DNA of 64,000 nucleotides from JBAXGW01 sp037139195 (GTDB lineage Bacteria; Bacteroidota; Bacteroidia; Bacteroidales; JAHJDW01), in assembly GCA_037139195.1 (NCBI GenBank), contig JBAXGW010000009.1, positions 22,887-86,886 on the forward strand, given 5' to 3'. The notes below the pieces were generated by a model. The model searched no databases. It was given only the letters and a program-made list of their open reading frames with translations, and had not been told where the DNA came from. Within the stretch, counting starts at the first letter, position 1, and each line of letters starts with the position of its first letter. The translations under genes were made by a program, and so were the position numbers. Below, piece by piece: positions 54,184-63,243 of the stretch.

Positions 54184-54287
54184 AGTAATTAAAATAAGCA
54201 ATGCGAAATTATGCAAATTATAAGATACGAGCAAAGTAAAACATGTGATTTATGTTTTCAAAAATACGATACATTCAAAAAAATTTA

Positions 54288-54295
54288 TATCTTTG
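54288..54295 (+). promoter_or_regulatory. -7 box for tRNA-Ala
   Basis: TATCTTTG matches TAnnTTTG exactly, 11 bases before the mature tRNA 5' end. The -33 region lacks a clear TTTG. Confidence 0.6.
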
Positions 54296-54306
54296 CAATC
54301 TATACT

Positions 54307-54380
54307 GGGGCATTAGCTCATCTGGCTAGAGCGTTTGGCTGGCAGCCAAGAGGTGATCGGTTCGATCCCGATATGCTCCA
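54307..54380 (+). tRNA. tRNA-Ala (GGC)
   Basis: Full cloverleaf: acceptor GGGGCAT with ATGCTCC, including the G3-U70 wobble pair that marks alanine tRNAs; anticodon loop CTGGCAG (anticodon GGC); T arm ATCGG-TTCGATC-CCGAT; discriminator A73. A CCA end is encoded at 54381-54383. Confidence 0.97.
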
Positions 54381-54391
54381 CCAACAATATC

Positions 54392-54418
54392 AAGCCTTTC
54401 AGAAATGGAAGGCTTTTT
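54392..54418 (+). terminator. Terminator after tRNA-Ala
   Basis: AAGCCTTTC, six-base loop, GGAAGGCTT, then T residues. Nine-base stem with one G-U pair. Confidence 0.85.
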
Positions 54419-54481
54419 AACTTTCAGCTAGGTGCATAATTTAGGTGAAAAGTTGCCAGATTTCACTGCTTCTTAAATTTG

Positions 54482-54529
54482 AAAAACCCGTAAATTCTTT
54501 CGTTAAAAAGCAGTTACGGGCTTATTTTT
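54482..54529. terminator. Bidirectional hairpin between convergent tRNA genes
   Basis: CCCGTAA (54487-54493) pairs with TTACGGG (54514-54520). A T-rich run follows on the plus strand and five T follow on the minus strand, so it can end the tRNA-Cys transcript and back up tRNA-Ala termination. Confidence 0.75.
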
Positions 54530-54530
54530 G

Positions 54531-54601
54531 AGGTTTCGTCCGGATTCGAACCGGAGTGGACGGTTTTGCAGACCGGTGCCTAGCCGCTCGGCCACGAAAC
54601 C
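54531..54601 (-). tRNA. tRNA-Cys (GCA)
   Basis: Read on the minus strand: acceptor GGTTTCG with CGAAACC, anticodon loop CTGCAAA (anticodon GCA), T arm with GGTTCGAATCC, and discriminator U73, the cysteine identity base. The top pair of the anticodon stem (C27-U43) is a mismatch. CCA is not encoded. Confidence 0.95.
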
Positions 54602-54616
54602 AAATCATTATTTGTG

Positions 54617-54647
54617 CAAAGGTATTAAAAAAAAATTATCTGCCAAA
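54617..54647 (-). promoter_or_regulatory. tRNA-Cys promoter with both Bacteroidota boxes
   Basis: On the minus strand TTTG (54647-54644) and TACCTTTG (54624-54617) are separated by exactly 19 bases, a full match to TTTG-N19-TAnnTTTG, with the tRNA starting 16 bases further. Confidence 0.8.
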
Positions 54648-54655
54648 TATTTTTT

Positions 54656-55009
54656 TTAACGAGAAAGCGTAACACTTACTTTTCCAATGACGCCTTCTAA
54701 TGGAGGATTTAATTTGCTTACTTTTATTGTAATTTTATCTATACCATTAGGAAATGAGATGTATATCTTGTCAATTATCCTTTTAGCAATATTTTCAAGT
54801 AAATTTGAAATAACTTTCATCTCTTCACATATTATTTCATAAATTATTTGATAATTAATTGCATCATTAATATCGTCTGTTTGGGCTGCTTTTTCGCAAT
54901 TAGCATCAATCCACGCATCAACTACAAATTTATTTCCAATTATTTTTTCTTCTTTAAAACAACCATGGTATGCGTAAAACTCCATGTTTTCTATTTGAAT
55001 TAATCCCAT
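54656..55009 (-). CDS. folB: Dihydroneopterin aldolase
   Basis: 117 residues, full length for FolB, which cleaves dihydroneopterin to hydroxymethyl-dihydropterin in folate synthesis. Seen: GLIQIENMEFYAYHGCFKEEKIIGNKFVVD (2-31, split: IQIENMEFYAYHG with catalytic-region Tyr and Glu-x-x-Gly-N), ANYQIIYEII-like INYQIIYEIICEEM, LLENIAKRIID and ITIKVSKLNPPLEG. Its end lies only nine bases from the tRNA-Cys -33 box. It lies downstream of tRNA-Phe but separated by a terminator. Confidence 0.93.
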   Translation of the reverse strand: MGLIQIENMEFYAYHGCFKEEKIIGNKFVVDAWIDANCEKAAQTDDINDAINYQIIYEIICEEMKVISNLLENIAKRIIDKIYISFPNGIDKITIKVSKLNPPLEGVIGKVSVTLSR

Positions 55010-55042
55010 TTGGAGGTACTTTTAAGTTTATAAAGACATAAA

Positions 55043-55077
55043 ATAAAAAAAGCGAAACAAATTGTTTCGCTTTTTTT
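55043..55077. terminator. Terminator between tRNA-Phe and folB
   Basis: AGCGAAACAA and TTGTTTCGCT form a 10-base stem with a minimal loop, bounded by an A-run on one side and a T-run on the other, so it can work on both strands. It would end the tRNA-Phe transcript before folB. Confidence 0.88.
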
Positions 55078-55078
55078 G

Positions 55079-55151
<73 letters not shown>

Positions 55152-55172
55152 AACTTATTTTGAATTGGGCTG

Positions 55173-55203
55173 CAAAGATATACAAGATTTTTTATTACAC
55201 AAA
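55173..55203 (-). promoter_or_regulatory. tRNA-Phe promoter with both Bacteroidota boxes
   Basis: On the minus strand TTTG (55203-55200) and TATCTTTG (55180-55173) are separated by exactly 19 bases; the tRNA begins 22 bases downstream. Same layout as the tRNA-Cys promoter. Confidence 0.8.
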
Positions 55204-55243
55204 AAAAAATCAAAATTTTTTAGTAAAATCCCTAAATAATAAG

Positions 55244-55275
55244 TTTGTTCTTATCTTTTCAAATAGTTACCTTTG
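55244..55275 (+). promoter_or_regulatory. coaX operon promoter
   Basis: TTTG (55244-55247) and TACCTTTG (55268-55275) with 20 bases between, 18 bases before the coaX ATG. It also rules out the upstream TTG-type starts of the longer open frame. Confidence 0.7.
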
Positions 55276-55292
55276 TCGCACAAGTAAATAAT

Positions 55293-56012
55293 ATGCAGTT
55301 AATAATCGATAGAGGTAATTCTTTTTGGAAAATAGCAATATTTGATGAAAACAACATTGTTTTTTCTGAAAGGCTTGAAAAAGTAAACTCCTTGGTTTTT
55401 GATTCCATTTTAAACCAATTTAATGTTGAATCGGGCATTATTTCTTCCGTTTCATATATTGATGAAGAAATTATTGCTTTTTTAAAGTCAAAGCTATTTC
55501 TTGTAGAATTTACTCAGCAAACAAAAGTGCCTATACAAATTGACTATCAAACGCCTGAAACTTTAGGAAAGGATAGAATTGCAGCCGCAGTTGGTGCATT
55601 TTCGCAGTGGGGAAACGAGAATTGTTTAATTATTGATGCAGGAACTTGCATTACGTATGATATTTTAGAAAAAGGTGGCAAATATGTTGGAGGAAGTATT
55701 TCTCCAGGAATTCAAATGAGATTTAGGGCATTAAACAATTTTACGGGGAAATTACCGTTAATAGAAATCAAGAAATTCGAAAATACAAATGGCAAAACTA
55801 CTGAAGAATCAATATTGTCAGGTGTTTTAAAAGGAGTATGTTTTGAAGTAGATGGATTTATTTCACATTATACAAATGAAATAAACTCACTTAAAATTAT
55901 TTTTACGGGTGGCGATGTAGTTTTTTTTGATAAAAACTTAAAAAATAGCATCTTTGTAGATTCAAATTTGGTTATAACAGGATTAAAAGAAATACTTAAG
56001 TACAATGCATAA
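55293..56012 (+). CDS. coaX: Type III pantothenate kinase
   Basis: 239 residues from ATG at 55293. It phosphorylates pantothenate, the first step to coenzyme A. Seen: LIIDRGNSFWKIAIFD (3-18, phosphate loop), TPETLGKDRIAAAVGAF, LIIDAGTCITYDIL (catalytic-region Asp) and GGSISPGIQMRFRAL, and IFTGGD near the end. It overlaps the next gene by eight bases, so it heads an operon reaching at least the outer-membrane gene. Confidence 0.95.
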   Translation: MQLIIDRGNSFWKIAIFDENNIVFSERLEKVNSLVFDSILNQFNVESGIISSVSYIDEEIIAFLKSKLFLVEFTQQTKVPIQIDYQTPETLGKDRIAAAVGAFSQWGNENCLIIDAGTCITYDILEKGGKYVGGSISPGIQMRFRALNNFTGKLPLIEIKKFENTNGKTTEESILSGVLKGVCFEVDGFISHYTNEINSLKIIFTGGDVVFFDKNLKNSIFVDSNLVITGLKEILKYNA

Positions 56013-57294
56013 AATAAAACAGATTACCTTAATATTATTATTACTCATTTCTAGCAATTTTATTATTGCTCAAAGTACTGTAAATTCTCCATATTCCAGA
56101 TTTGGAGTAGGTGATATTATTACAAATAGTAATTCAAAAAATTTGTCATTAGGAGGAACCTGCCTTGGTGAAAGGAGTTCAACTTCTGTAAATTACACCA
56201 ATCCAGCATCATATAGTGCTTTTGATACATTATCATTTGTATTCGAAACTGGTGTTTGTGGCAATTTTTCTCGACTTACTACATCAAGTGCTACTAATGA
56301 AAATGCAAATGTTTATTTAAATCACATGCTATTCGGTTTTCCTATTACAAAAAATTTAGGAGCAAGTTTTGGGCTTTTGCCTTTTTCTAGTGTTGGATAT
56401 AATATAAAAGACAGCGAAAGCATCGATTCTGTGGGCAGTATAGATTATTTGTACAAAGGAAAGGGTGGTTTAAATCAAATTTATTTTGGCTCTGCCTATT
56501 CTCTAACAAAAAATTTCTCTCTTGGTTTCAATGCTTCTTATGTTTTCGGAAATATTATTCAAGAAAGAACCATAAGTTTTCCTAGTCTTTCAAATTTCTT
56601 CAATCAATATACAATTAATAAAACTAAAGTTGGTGATGCAAAATTTGATATAGGGATTCAATACCAAGCAAAATTTAAAAACGACCTTAAATTAACTATT
56701 GGCGGAGTATATTATCTTAAATCCGAAATGAATGCATCAAATACTGTTTTATCAAAAAGATATACTCCTTATTCAAACACAACGTCCATTATCACTAGAG
56801 ATACCATAGTTAATGAAACGTTGAGCAACGAAAGTGTAACAATACCTAGTGGCTTAGCATTGGGTTTTGTAATAGAAAAGGAGAAAAAATGGGCTTTCAG
56901 AGCAGATATTTCTCAAACAAATTGGAGCGAATATAAAACATTTGGTATATCAGATTCTTTATCAAACAGCATGCGTGCTTCTTTCGGATTTGAATTTATT
57001 CCAGAAGCAAACGCAATGAAAAATTATCTTAAGAAAACATATTATAGAATAGGTGCGCACTACGGAAATTCTTTCTTACAACTAAATAATACTCAACTTA
57101 AAGAATATGGTATGAGTTTTGGCTTAGGACTTCCAGTAAGAAGCAGGGCAAGAAAGCCAAGTTATGTAAATGTTGGTGTTGAGATAGGAGCAAGAGGAAC
57201 AACCGATTTTAGCTTAATAAAAGAAGAGTTTGTAAGAATAAATTTAAGCTTTAGTTTTTATGAACTTTGGTTTATGAAAAGAAAATATGAATAA
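56005..57294 (+). CDS. Outer-membrane beta-barrel protein (SPYSRFG type, FadL-like)
   Basis: 429 residues. Signal peptide 1-22 (FIIAQ). The mature start has NSPYSRFGVGDI, SLGGT and VNYTNPASYSAFD, a known Bacteroidota pattern like FadL/OmpP1-type transporters for hydrophobic compounds. Many amphipathic strands follow, and the chain ends with SFSFYELWFMKRKYE. The substrate is unknown. It overlaps coaX and precedes lptC by 99 bases. Confidence 0.82.
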   Translation: MHKIKQITLILLLLISSNFIIAQSTVNSPYSRFGVGDIITNSNSKNLSLGGTCLGERSSTSVNYTNPASYSAFDTLSFVFETGVCGNFSRLTTSSATNENANVYLNHMLFGFPITKNLGASFGLLPFSSVGYNIKDSESIDSVGSIDYLYKGKGGLNQIYFGSAYSLTKNFSLGFNASYVFGNIIQERTISFPSLSNFFNQYTINKTKVGDAKFDIGIQYQAKFKNDLKLTIGGVYYLKSEMNASNTVLSKRYTPYSNTTSIITRDTIVNETLSNESVTIPSGLALGFVIEKEKKWAFRADISQTNWSEYKTFGISDSLSNSMRASFGFEFIPEANAMKNYLKKTYYRIGAHYGNSFLQLNNTQLKEYGMSFGLGLPVRSRARKPSYVNVGVEIGARGTTDFSLIKEEFVRINLSFSFYELWFMKRKYE

Positions 57295-57393
57295 TTTAAC
57301 AGGTTTTAAAAAAAATCGAAACTGTTTATTATTAAGGCTTGAATATTCATATATCAATAATTTAAACAAAAGATTGACTTTAAACAATGCTTA

Positions 57394-57957
57394 ATGAAGT
57401 GCTTTAAAAATATATTTTCACTTTATATCGTTGCCGTAGTTTTTTCAACTACGGCAATACTGTTTTCATGCAATAATGATATAAAAAAAGTTAATTCTAT
57501 AGCAAATGCAAGCACACTTCCTATTCAAGTAGGAACAAATGTTGAAATAATTTATAGCGAAAAAGCTGATATTTTGGCAAAATTAACAACTCCCTTACTA
57601 AAAAGATTTGAAAATGATAAGCCTTATACTGAAATGCCAAAAGGTATAAAAATATTGTTTTATGACTCAATTAAACAAGTTGATTCAAAACTAATTGCCA
57701 AATATGCAATTAGTTATGAAGTTTCAAAAATTATGGAAGCAAAAAATGATGTTCAGGTTACAAATAAAAAAGGGGAATTACTAAATACCGAACACTTGGT
57801 TTGGGATCAAAAAAAAGAAAAAATATATTCAGATGTATTCGTTAAAGTAACAACGAAAGATGAAGTTATGTGGGGCGAGGGGTTTGAATCCGATCAGTAT
57901 TTCGAAAAGTGGGAGATTAAAAAACCCAAAGGAGTAATTTCAATAAAGCAAAACTAA
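57394..57957 (+). CDS. lptC: LPS export periplasmic protein LptC
   Basis: 187 residues. The signal ends in ILFSC with Cys26, so it is probably a lipoprotein, as in other Bacteroidota LptC. The body has ANASTLPIQVGTNVEIIYSEKADILAKLTTPLL and LLNTEHLVWDQKKEKIYSD..VKVTTKDEVMWGEGFESDQYF, the LptC jellyroll with its late GxGFESD motif. It passes LPS from LptB2FG to LptA. It is two bases from the next gene, so they are co-translated. Confidence 0.9.
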   Translation: MKCFKNIFSLYIVAVVFSTTAILFSCNNDIKKVNSIANASTLPIQVGTNVEIIYSEKADILAKLTTPLLKRFENDKPYTEMPKGIKILFYDSIKQVDSKLIAKYAISYEVSKIMEAKNDVQVTNKKGELLNTEHLVWDQKKEKIYSDVFVKVTTKDEVMWGEGFESDQYFEKWEIKKPKGVISIKQN

Positions 57958-57959
57958 TA

Positions 57960-59228
57960 ATGAATAATTGGGTAATAATTATTATAACACTGGCATTTTC
58001 CGCATTTTTCTCAGGAATGGAAATTGCTTTTATATCATCCAATAAATTAAAAATAGAACTTGATAAAAAACATGGATTATTTTATGCAAAATTATATTCA
58101 AAATTTTTAAATCAACCGCAAAATTTTATATCCTCAATGCTTGTTGGAAACAACGTCGTTTTAGTGGTTTATAGCATTTTTATGGCAAAAAATCTTGAAC
58201 CTTTTATTACTAATACAATATTTAGCGGATATTCGAATGAAACATTATTAATGGTTCTTCAAACAATCTTATCTACTTTAGTAATTCTATTTGTTGCCGA
58301 ATTTTTCCCTAAAACAATATTTCAACTTAACCCCAATCGAATACTTAGATTATTTGCATTCCCAGGCATATTATTCTATTATTTGCTTTATCCAATTGTT
58401 ATTATTACAACCAAAACATCTGTGTTTTTATTAAAAAAAATATTTAGAATCAACATTACCGAGTCAAAAATAGTTTTTGAAAAAATAGATTTGGAATCTT
58501 TTATCGAAGAAGCAACGGCAAATAACGAGTTAAACGCAGACGTTAATCACGAAATTCAAATGTTTCAGAATGCCATGGATTTCTCAAAAATTAAAGTCAG
58601 AGAATGCATGTTGCCTCGTACCGAGATTATTGCTGTTGAAGTAACCGAAGATATTCAAATATTAAAAGAAAAATTCATAGAAACCGAACTATCACGGATA
58701 TTAATCTATCGTAATAATATCGATAATATTATTGGATATGTTCATTCCCATGAAATGTTTAATTGTCCAGAGTATATTGGAACTGCTCTACTTCCAATAC
58801 CAATTGTCCCCGAATCGATGTTAGTTAGCAAAATTTTAACTATGTTTATTCAGCAACGAAAAAGCATTGCACTTGTGGTTGATGAATTTGGTGGTACAGC
58901 TGGACTTCTAACTATGGAAGATATCATAGAAGAAATATTTGGAGAAATAAATGACGAATACGATGTAGACGAATACACTGAAAAGAAAATTTCGGAAAAT
59001 GAATTTTTATTTTCGGGAAGATTAGAAATAGATTATCTGAATGATAAATATTGTTTTAACTTGCCCGAATCAGATGATTATGAAACTTTGGCAGGATTGA
59101 TATTGTCAAGCTACAGAAGCGTTCCTGCAAAAAATGATGTTATTACGATTGAAAATTTTGTTTTTATAATTACAGATGTAACAGATACAAAAATTAATTC
59201 TGTTCACCTCACAATAAGGAATGAATAA
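57960..59228 (+). CDS. Hemolysin-type CNNM/CBS-domain membrane protein
   Basis: 422 residues. N-terminal CNNM (DUF21) membrane part with three to four helices (AFFSGMEIAFISSNKLKIELDKK, at about 14-37), two CBS domains (about 205-330; VRECMLPRTEIIAVE, VDEFGGTAGLLTMEDIIEEIFGEI) and a CorC_HlyC domain (about 345-420; LAGLILSSYRSVPAKNDVI). The family moves Mg2+ or Co2+, or serves as an accessory in gliding/T9SS (GldE). It is two bases after lptC; ppiD follows after 101 bases. Confidence 0.9.
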   Translation: MNNWVIIIITLAFSAFFSGMEIAFISSNKLKIELDKKHGLFYAKLYSKFLNQPQNFISSMLVGNNVVLVVYSIFMAKNLEPFITNTIFSGYSNETLLMVLQTILSTLVILFVAEFFPKTIFQLNPNRILRLFAFPGILFYYLLYPIVIITTKTSVFLLKKIFRINITESKIVFEKIDLESFIEEATANNELNADVNHEIQMFQNAMDFSKIKVRECMLPRTEIIAVEVTEDIQILKEKFIETELSRILIYRNNIDNIIGYVHSHEMFNCPEYIGTALLPIPIVPESMLVSKILTMFIQQRKSIALVVDEFGGTAGLLTMEDIIEEIFGEINDEYDVDEYTEKKISENEFLFSGRLEIDYLNDKYCFNLPESDDYETLAGLILSSYRSVPAKNDVITIENFVFIITDVTDTKINSVHLTIRNE

Positions 59229-59288
59229 ATTATTTCAATTTTTTTTAAACTAAATTAAATCAAAATATCTAATTTTATAATAAAATTG

Positions 59289-59296
59289 TATATTTG
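59289..59296 (+). promoter_or_regulatory. Candidate -7 box for ppiD
   Basis: TATATTTG matches TAnnTTTG exactly, 33 bases before the ppiD ATG. No TTTG is at the best -33 spacing. Confidence 0.4.
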
Positions 59297-59329
59297 CAAG
59301 TTCAATAGAAAATTTAATAATACAAAAAG

Positions 59330-61474
59330 ATGGCAATAATAGGCAAAATTAGAAGCTACTCATGGCTGCTTCTAGCATTTATCGGGTTAGCATTGTTAGC
59401 ATTTATTCTCGGTGATTTTATCAAAAAGGGCAGTTCTAAAGGAGCAGATACAACTCTTGCAGAGGTTGCTGGTGAAACTGTGAATTACATAGATTTTGAT
59501 GCAGAATACCAAGAACAAGTTGAATTATACAAGCAACAGTATAAAAAATCTTCACTTGACAAACAAACAAGCGATCAAATCAGAGAAGAAATTTGGAATC
59601 AGAAATTACGCGAAATTATTATTCACAAACAAGCAAAACGTTTGGGTTTAATTGTATCAGGAAAAGAATCTAAAGATTATATTATCAGCCCCGAAGAATT
59701 AAAAGAGCTTACAATGGGAAAAGAACCACACCCTTTTGTTACTCAATTTTTCACTCAAGGAAATCCTCAGAGTTTCAACCCTCAACAGGTTGTACAGTTC
59801 ATAACAAACTTCGATCAACAAGACGAATTTGTTAAGAAACTTTGGCTTTTTTATGAAAAAAATATTAAAGAAGACCGTTTAAATAACAAATACTTTGCCT
59901 TAATTTCAAAGGGTTTATATGTTACAAAAGCCGAAGCAAAAAGAAGCTTTGATTCAAGAAACAAATTAGTAAAATTCCGTTTTACTTCTTTAAGATATAA
60001 CACTATTTCTGATTCAGCTGTTAAAGTTACGGATCAAGAAATTCAAAAGTATTATGACAAACAAAAATTTAAATACGAACAAGAAGCTGGTAGAGACTTG
60101 GAATATGTTTTGTTTGATGTTGTTCCTTCTAAAGAAGATTTCAATCTAGCAAAAGAAGAAATTACCAAACTTGCTGCTGAATTCCAAAAAGATGAAGATG
60201 CAGCTGCCTTCGTCAATTATAATGCTGATACAAAATACAGTAATTTGTACCAAAGAAAAGGCGTTTTAGATCCTGAAGTTGACTCTGTTATGTTTAAAGC
60301 ACCAATTGGAACAATGGTTGGTCCGTATTTAATAAACAACACCTACAAGTTAGCAAAACTTATTGACAGAAAGGTTCGCCCAGATTCGTTAGAGGCACGT
60401 CATATTTTAATTGCATACAAAGGTTCATTACGTGCCGATGCAAAAGTTACTCTTACTAAAGAGCAGGCTAAAGCCAAAGCTGATAGTATTATGATGGCAG
60501 TTAAAAAAGATACATCAAAATTTGGAGCAATGGCTATTCAATTATCTAACGACCCATCTGCTAAAGAAAATAAAGGCAATTTAGGTTGGTTTACTGATGG
60601 TTCAATGGTTAAAGAGTTTAACGAAGCTTGTATTAATAACAAAAAAGGCGATATTTTTGTTGTTGCAACAGACTTTGGTTACCATGTAATCAATTTGATT
60701 AATAAAACAGTACCTGCTGAAAAAATTCAGGTTGCAATTGTTGATAGATTAGTTGAACCTAGCGAAACAACTTTTAATAAAGTATACTCTGATGCAAATA
60801 CATTTGCTAGCGAAGTTACAACTCCTGAATTATTTGAAAGCAAAATTGTTGAAAAAGGCTTAAACAAGCGCATTGCAGAAAGCGTTAAAGAAACCGACAG
60901 AGCTCTTCCAGGCATGGAAAATCCTATTGAACTTGTAAGATGGGCATACAAATCTGAAAAGGGTGCAATTTCTCAAGCTTTTGATGTTACCGATAAATAT
61001 GTAGTTGCAATATTGAAAAGCGTTAAACTTAAAGGTTATGCAACTCTTGAACAAATAAAAAGCGAAATGGAACTTGGCGCAAAACAAGTTAAAAAAGGAG
61101 AAATGTTAGCTGATAAAATTAAAGCTGCAAATGCAAAATCAATAGAAGAGCTAGCTACAAAACTTAATACTAAAGTTGATACTGCAGATGGTTTATCATT
61201 TTCATCTTTTGGCATACCACTATTAGGAGCTGAACCTGCTGTAATTGGAAGCGTATTTGGCTTAAAACAAGGTCAATTATCAAAACCAATTATTGGTAAA
61301 ACGGGTGTAGTTGTAGTAATCGTAGATGAATTTAAAGATGTGGCAACAACTGCCGACTTAGTTCAAACTAAAGCTCAAATGGTTGGATATCTTGGACAAA
61401 GAGCTAAATCAGAAGGTTACAATGCATTAATGAAATTAGCAGATGTAAAAGATTTAAGAGGAAAATTTTATTAA
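59330..61474 (+). CDS. PpiD-like periplasmic peptidyl-prolyl isomerase
   Basis: 714 residues. One N-terminal membrane helix (about 11-29, SWLLLAFIGLALLAFILGDF), a SurA-N-like chaperone part (about 45-230) and a parvulin domain (about 343-460; ARHILIAYKG, NDPSAKENKGNLGWFTDGSMV, FGYHVINL). A C-terminal second half (GNLxW-lacking parvulin-like) follows. It acts at the periplasmic face of the inner membrane, helping outer-membrane proteins leave SecYEG, in line with BamA and Skp upstream in the window. A terminator follows. Confidence 0.92.
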   Translation: MAIIGKIRSYSWLLLAFIGLALLAFILGDFIKKGSSKGADTTLAEVAGETVNYIDFDAEYQEQVELYKQQYKKSSLDKQTSDQIREEIWNQKLREIIIHKQAKRLGLIVSGKESKDYIISPEELKELTMGKEPHPFVTQFFTQGNPQSFNPQQVVQFITNFDQQDEFVKKLWLFYEKNIKEDRLNNKYFALISKGLYVTKAEAKRSFDSRNKLVKFRFTSLRYNTISDSAVKVTDQEIQKYYDKQKFKYEQEAGRDLEYVLFDVVPSKEDFNLAKEEITKLAAEFQKDEDAAAFVNYNADTKYSNLYQRKGVLDPEVDSVMFKAPIGTMVGPYLINNTYKLAKLIDRKVRPDSLEARHILIAYKGSLRADAKVTLTKEQAKAKADSIMMAVKKDTSKFGAMAIQLSNDPSAKENKGNLGWFTDGSMVKEFNEACINNKKGDIFVVATDFGYHVINLINKTVPAEKIQVAIVDRLVEPSETTFNKVYSDANTFASEVTTPELFESKIVEKGLNKRIAESVKETDRALPGMENPIELVRWAYKSEKGAISQAFDVTDKYVVAILKSVKLKGYATLEQIKSEMELGAKQVKKGEMLADKIKAANAKSIEELATKLNTKVDTADGLSFSSFGIPLLGAEPAVIGSVFGLKQGQLSKPIIGKTGVVVVIVDEFKDVATTADLVQTKAQMVGYLGQRAKSEGYNALMKLADVKDLRGKFY

Positions 61475-61524
61475 GAAAACAAATTAATAGTCGATTTAGA
61501 TTTATCAGATAAAATTAAATAATT

Positions 61525-61563
61525 AAACAGTTGTAGATTAAATCTTACAACTGTTTTTTTTAT
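61525..61563 (+). terminator. Rho-independent terminator after ppiD
   Basis: AAACAGTTGTA, ten-base loop, TACAACTGTTT, then a T-run. Eleven-base stem; a clear intrinsic terminator. Confidence 0.93.
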
Positions 61564-61695
61564 AGTAAATTTTCAGATTACTATAAATATCACGTATCAA
61601 TATGATTTTTGTATGTACTGTATTCACATTAAGCAGACCGGAATAATAAAAAAGAATTAATTTAATATTTAATTCCTTTTCCTCATTTTTCTTGC

Positions 61696-61703
61696 TAATT
61701 TTG
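61696..61703 (+). promoter_or_regulatory. Candidate -7 box for gpmI
   Basis: TAATTTTG matches TAnnTTTG exactly, 19 bases before the gpmI ATG. The -33 region is T-rich without an exact TTTG. Confidence 0.45.
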
Positions 61704-61722
61704 ACCAATTAAAATTTAAACA

Positions 61723-63243
61723 ATGAATAATAAAGCTCTTCTTGTAATTCTCGATGGTTGGGGAATTGGAAATGGCACTAAATCGGATGCAATTTCGCAA
61801 GCAAATACTCCATTTATAGATAGTCTTAATCAATATGCACATTCAACGCTTGCCACTTCGGGCGAAGAGGTTGGGTTGCCTGAAGGTCAGATGGGAAATT
61901 CTGAAGTTGGGCACCTTAATATTGGTGCAGGAAGAGTTGTTTATCAAGATTTTGTCCTTATTAATAATGAAGTAAAAACAAATGCCATTTCGAAAAATAA
62001 AGCTTTAGTCGATGCATATTCTTATGCCAAGCAAAATAATAAAAGTATTCATTTGATTGGTCTTGTTTCTGATGGCGGAGTGCATTCACATACTTCTCAT
62101 TTGATGAAACTGTGCGATGTTGCTAAAGATTTTGGCTTGAAAGATGTATTCATTCATGCATTAACAGATGGAAGAGATACCGATCCCAAGAGTGGATATG
62201 ATTTTGTGAAAAATGTTGCTGAGCATTTGAAGAATTCTGTAGGGAAGTTTGCTACACTTTCAGGAAGATACTACACAATGGATAGAGATAAACGTTGGGA
62301 ACGAGTAAAAATCGGTTACGACGTACTTGTTAATGGAATTGGCAAAAAGCATACGGATATTTTAAAAGCAATTGAAGAGTCTTACGCTGAAGGAAAAACG
62401 GATGAGTTCATCAATCCTGTAGTTTTTGTTGATGAAAATGCCAATCCTATTGCGACAATAAAAGAAGGTGATGTAGTTATTTGTTTTAATTTCCGTACTG
62501 ACAGACTGCGTCAAATTACCACTGCTCTTTCACAGAAAGATTTTCCAGAGTTTGGAATGAAGAAAATGAATTTACATTATGTTACATTAACGAAATACGA
62601 CGAAAGTTTCAAAAACGTAAATATCATGTACGACAAGCAAGATTTGTCGATGACTTTAGGCGAAGTTGTTTCTAGAAAAGGATTGAAACAGCTTAGAATT
62701 GCCGAAACCGAAAAATATGCTCATGTTACTTTTTTCTTTTCTGGCGGAAGAGAAGATATTTTTCAAGGTGAAGAACGAGTTTTAATTTCATCGCCAAAAG
62801 TTGCAACCTACGATTTGCAGCCAGCAATGAGCGCTGTTGAAGTTAAGGATGCTGTAGTTACAGAAATTAACAAAAACAAATTCGATTTTATCTGCTTGAA
62901 TTTTGCAAACGCTGATATGGTTGGACATACAGGAATCTATCCAGCAATAATTGAGGCATTAGAAACAGTTGATTATTGCATGAAAGAGGTTGTTACAAGT
63001 GCAATTGCCAATAAATATTCGGTAGTTATAATTGCCGACCACGGAAATTCAGATATGACAATAAACGAGGACGGTTCGCCAAACACAGCTCATACTACTA
63101 ATCCAGTTCCTATTTATGTGATAAATGAAACCACTAAATCCGTAAGTGCTGGAAAATTATCTGATGTAGCACCTACAATTTTAAAGTTGATGGGGATTGA
63201 AATTCCAAAGGAGATGACTGGGAAGGTTTTAATAAAATACTAA
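61723..63243 (+). CDS. gpmI: 2,3-bisphosphoglycerate-independent phosphoglycerate mutase
   Basis: 506 residues. Interconverts 3- and 2-phosphoglycerate with two manganese ions. Seen: Asp11 in ILDGWGIGN, the phosphoserine Ser60 in MGNSEVGHLNIGAGR, HALTDGRDTDPKSG, FNFRTDRLRQIT, SGGREDIFQGEERVLI SSPKVATYDLQP (split here), and NFANADMVGHTG and IADHGNSD metal sites. The stop overlaps the convergent PIN gene by four bases. Confidence 0.96.
   Translation: MNNKALLVILDGWGIGNGTKSDAISQANTPFIDSLNQYAHSTLATSGEEVGLPEGQMGNSEVGHLNIGAGRVVYQDFVLINNEVKTNAISKNKALVDAYSYAKQNNKSIHLIGLVSDGGVHSHTSHLMKLCDVAKDFGLKDVFIHALTDGRDTDPKSGYDFVKNVAEHLKNSVGKFATLSGRYYTMDRDKRWERVKIGYDVLVNGIGKKHTDILKAIEESYAEGKTDEFINPVVFVDENANPIATIKEGDVVICFNFRTDRLRQITTALSQKDFPEFGMKKMNLHYVTLTKYDESFKNVNIMYDKQDLSMTLGEVVSRKGLKQLRIAETEKYAHVTFFFSGGREDIFQGEERVLISSPKVATYDLQPAMSAVEVKDAVVTEINKNKFDFICLNFANADMVGHTGIYPAIIEALETVDYCMKEVVTSAIANKYSVVIIADHGNSDMTINEDGSPNTAHTTNPVPIYVINETTKSVSAGKLSDVAPTILKLMGIEIPKEMTGKVLIKY

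Noticed and set aside
54184..54234. N-terminal extension of the FAD/Fe-S enzyme as a signal or membrane helix
   Set aside because: It depends on a TTG start and the ATG at 54183 suits the family; the extension also runs towards the tRNA-Ala promoter region.
57960..59228. True haemolysin
   Set aside because: CNNM, CBS and CorC_HlyC domains mark an ion transporter or accessory protein; the hemolysin name is historical.
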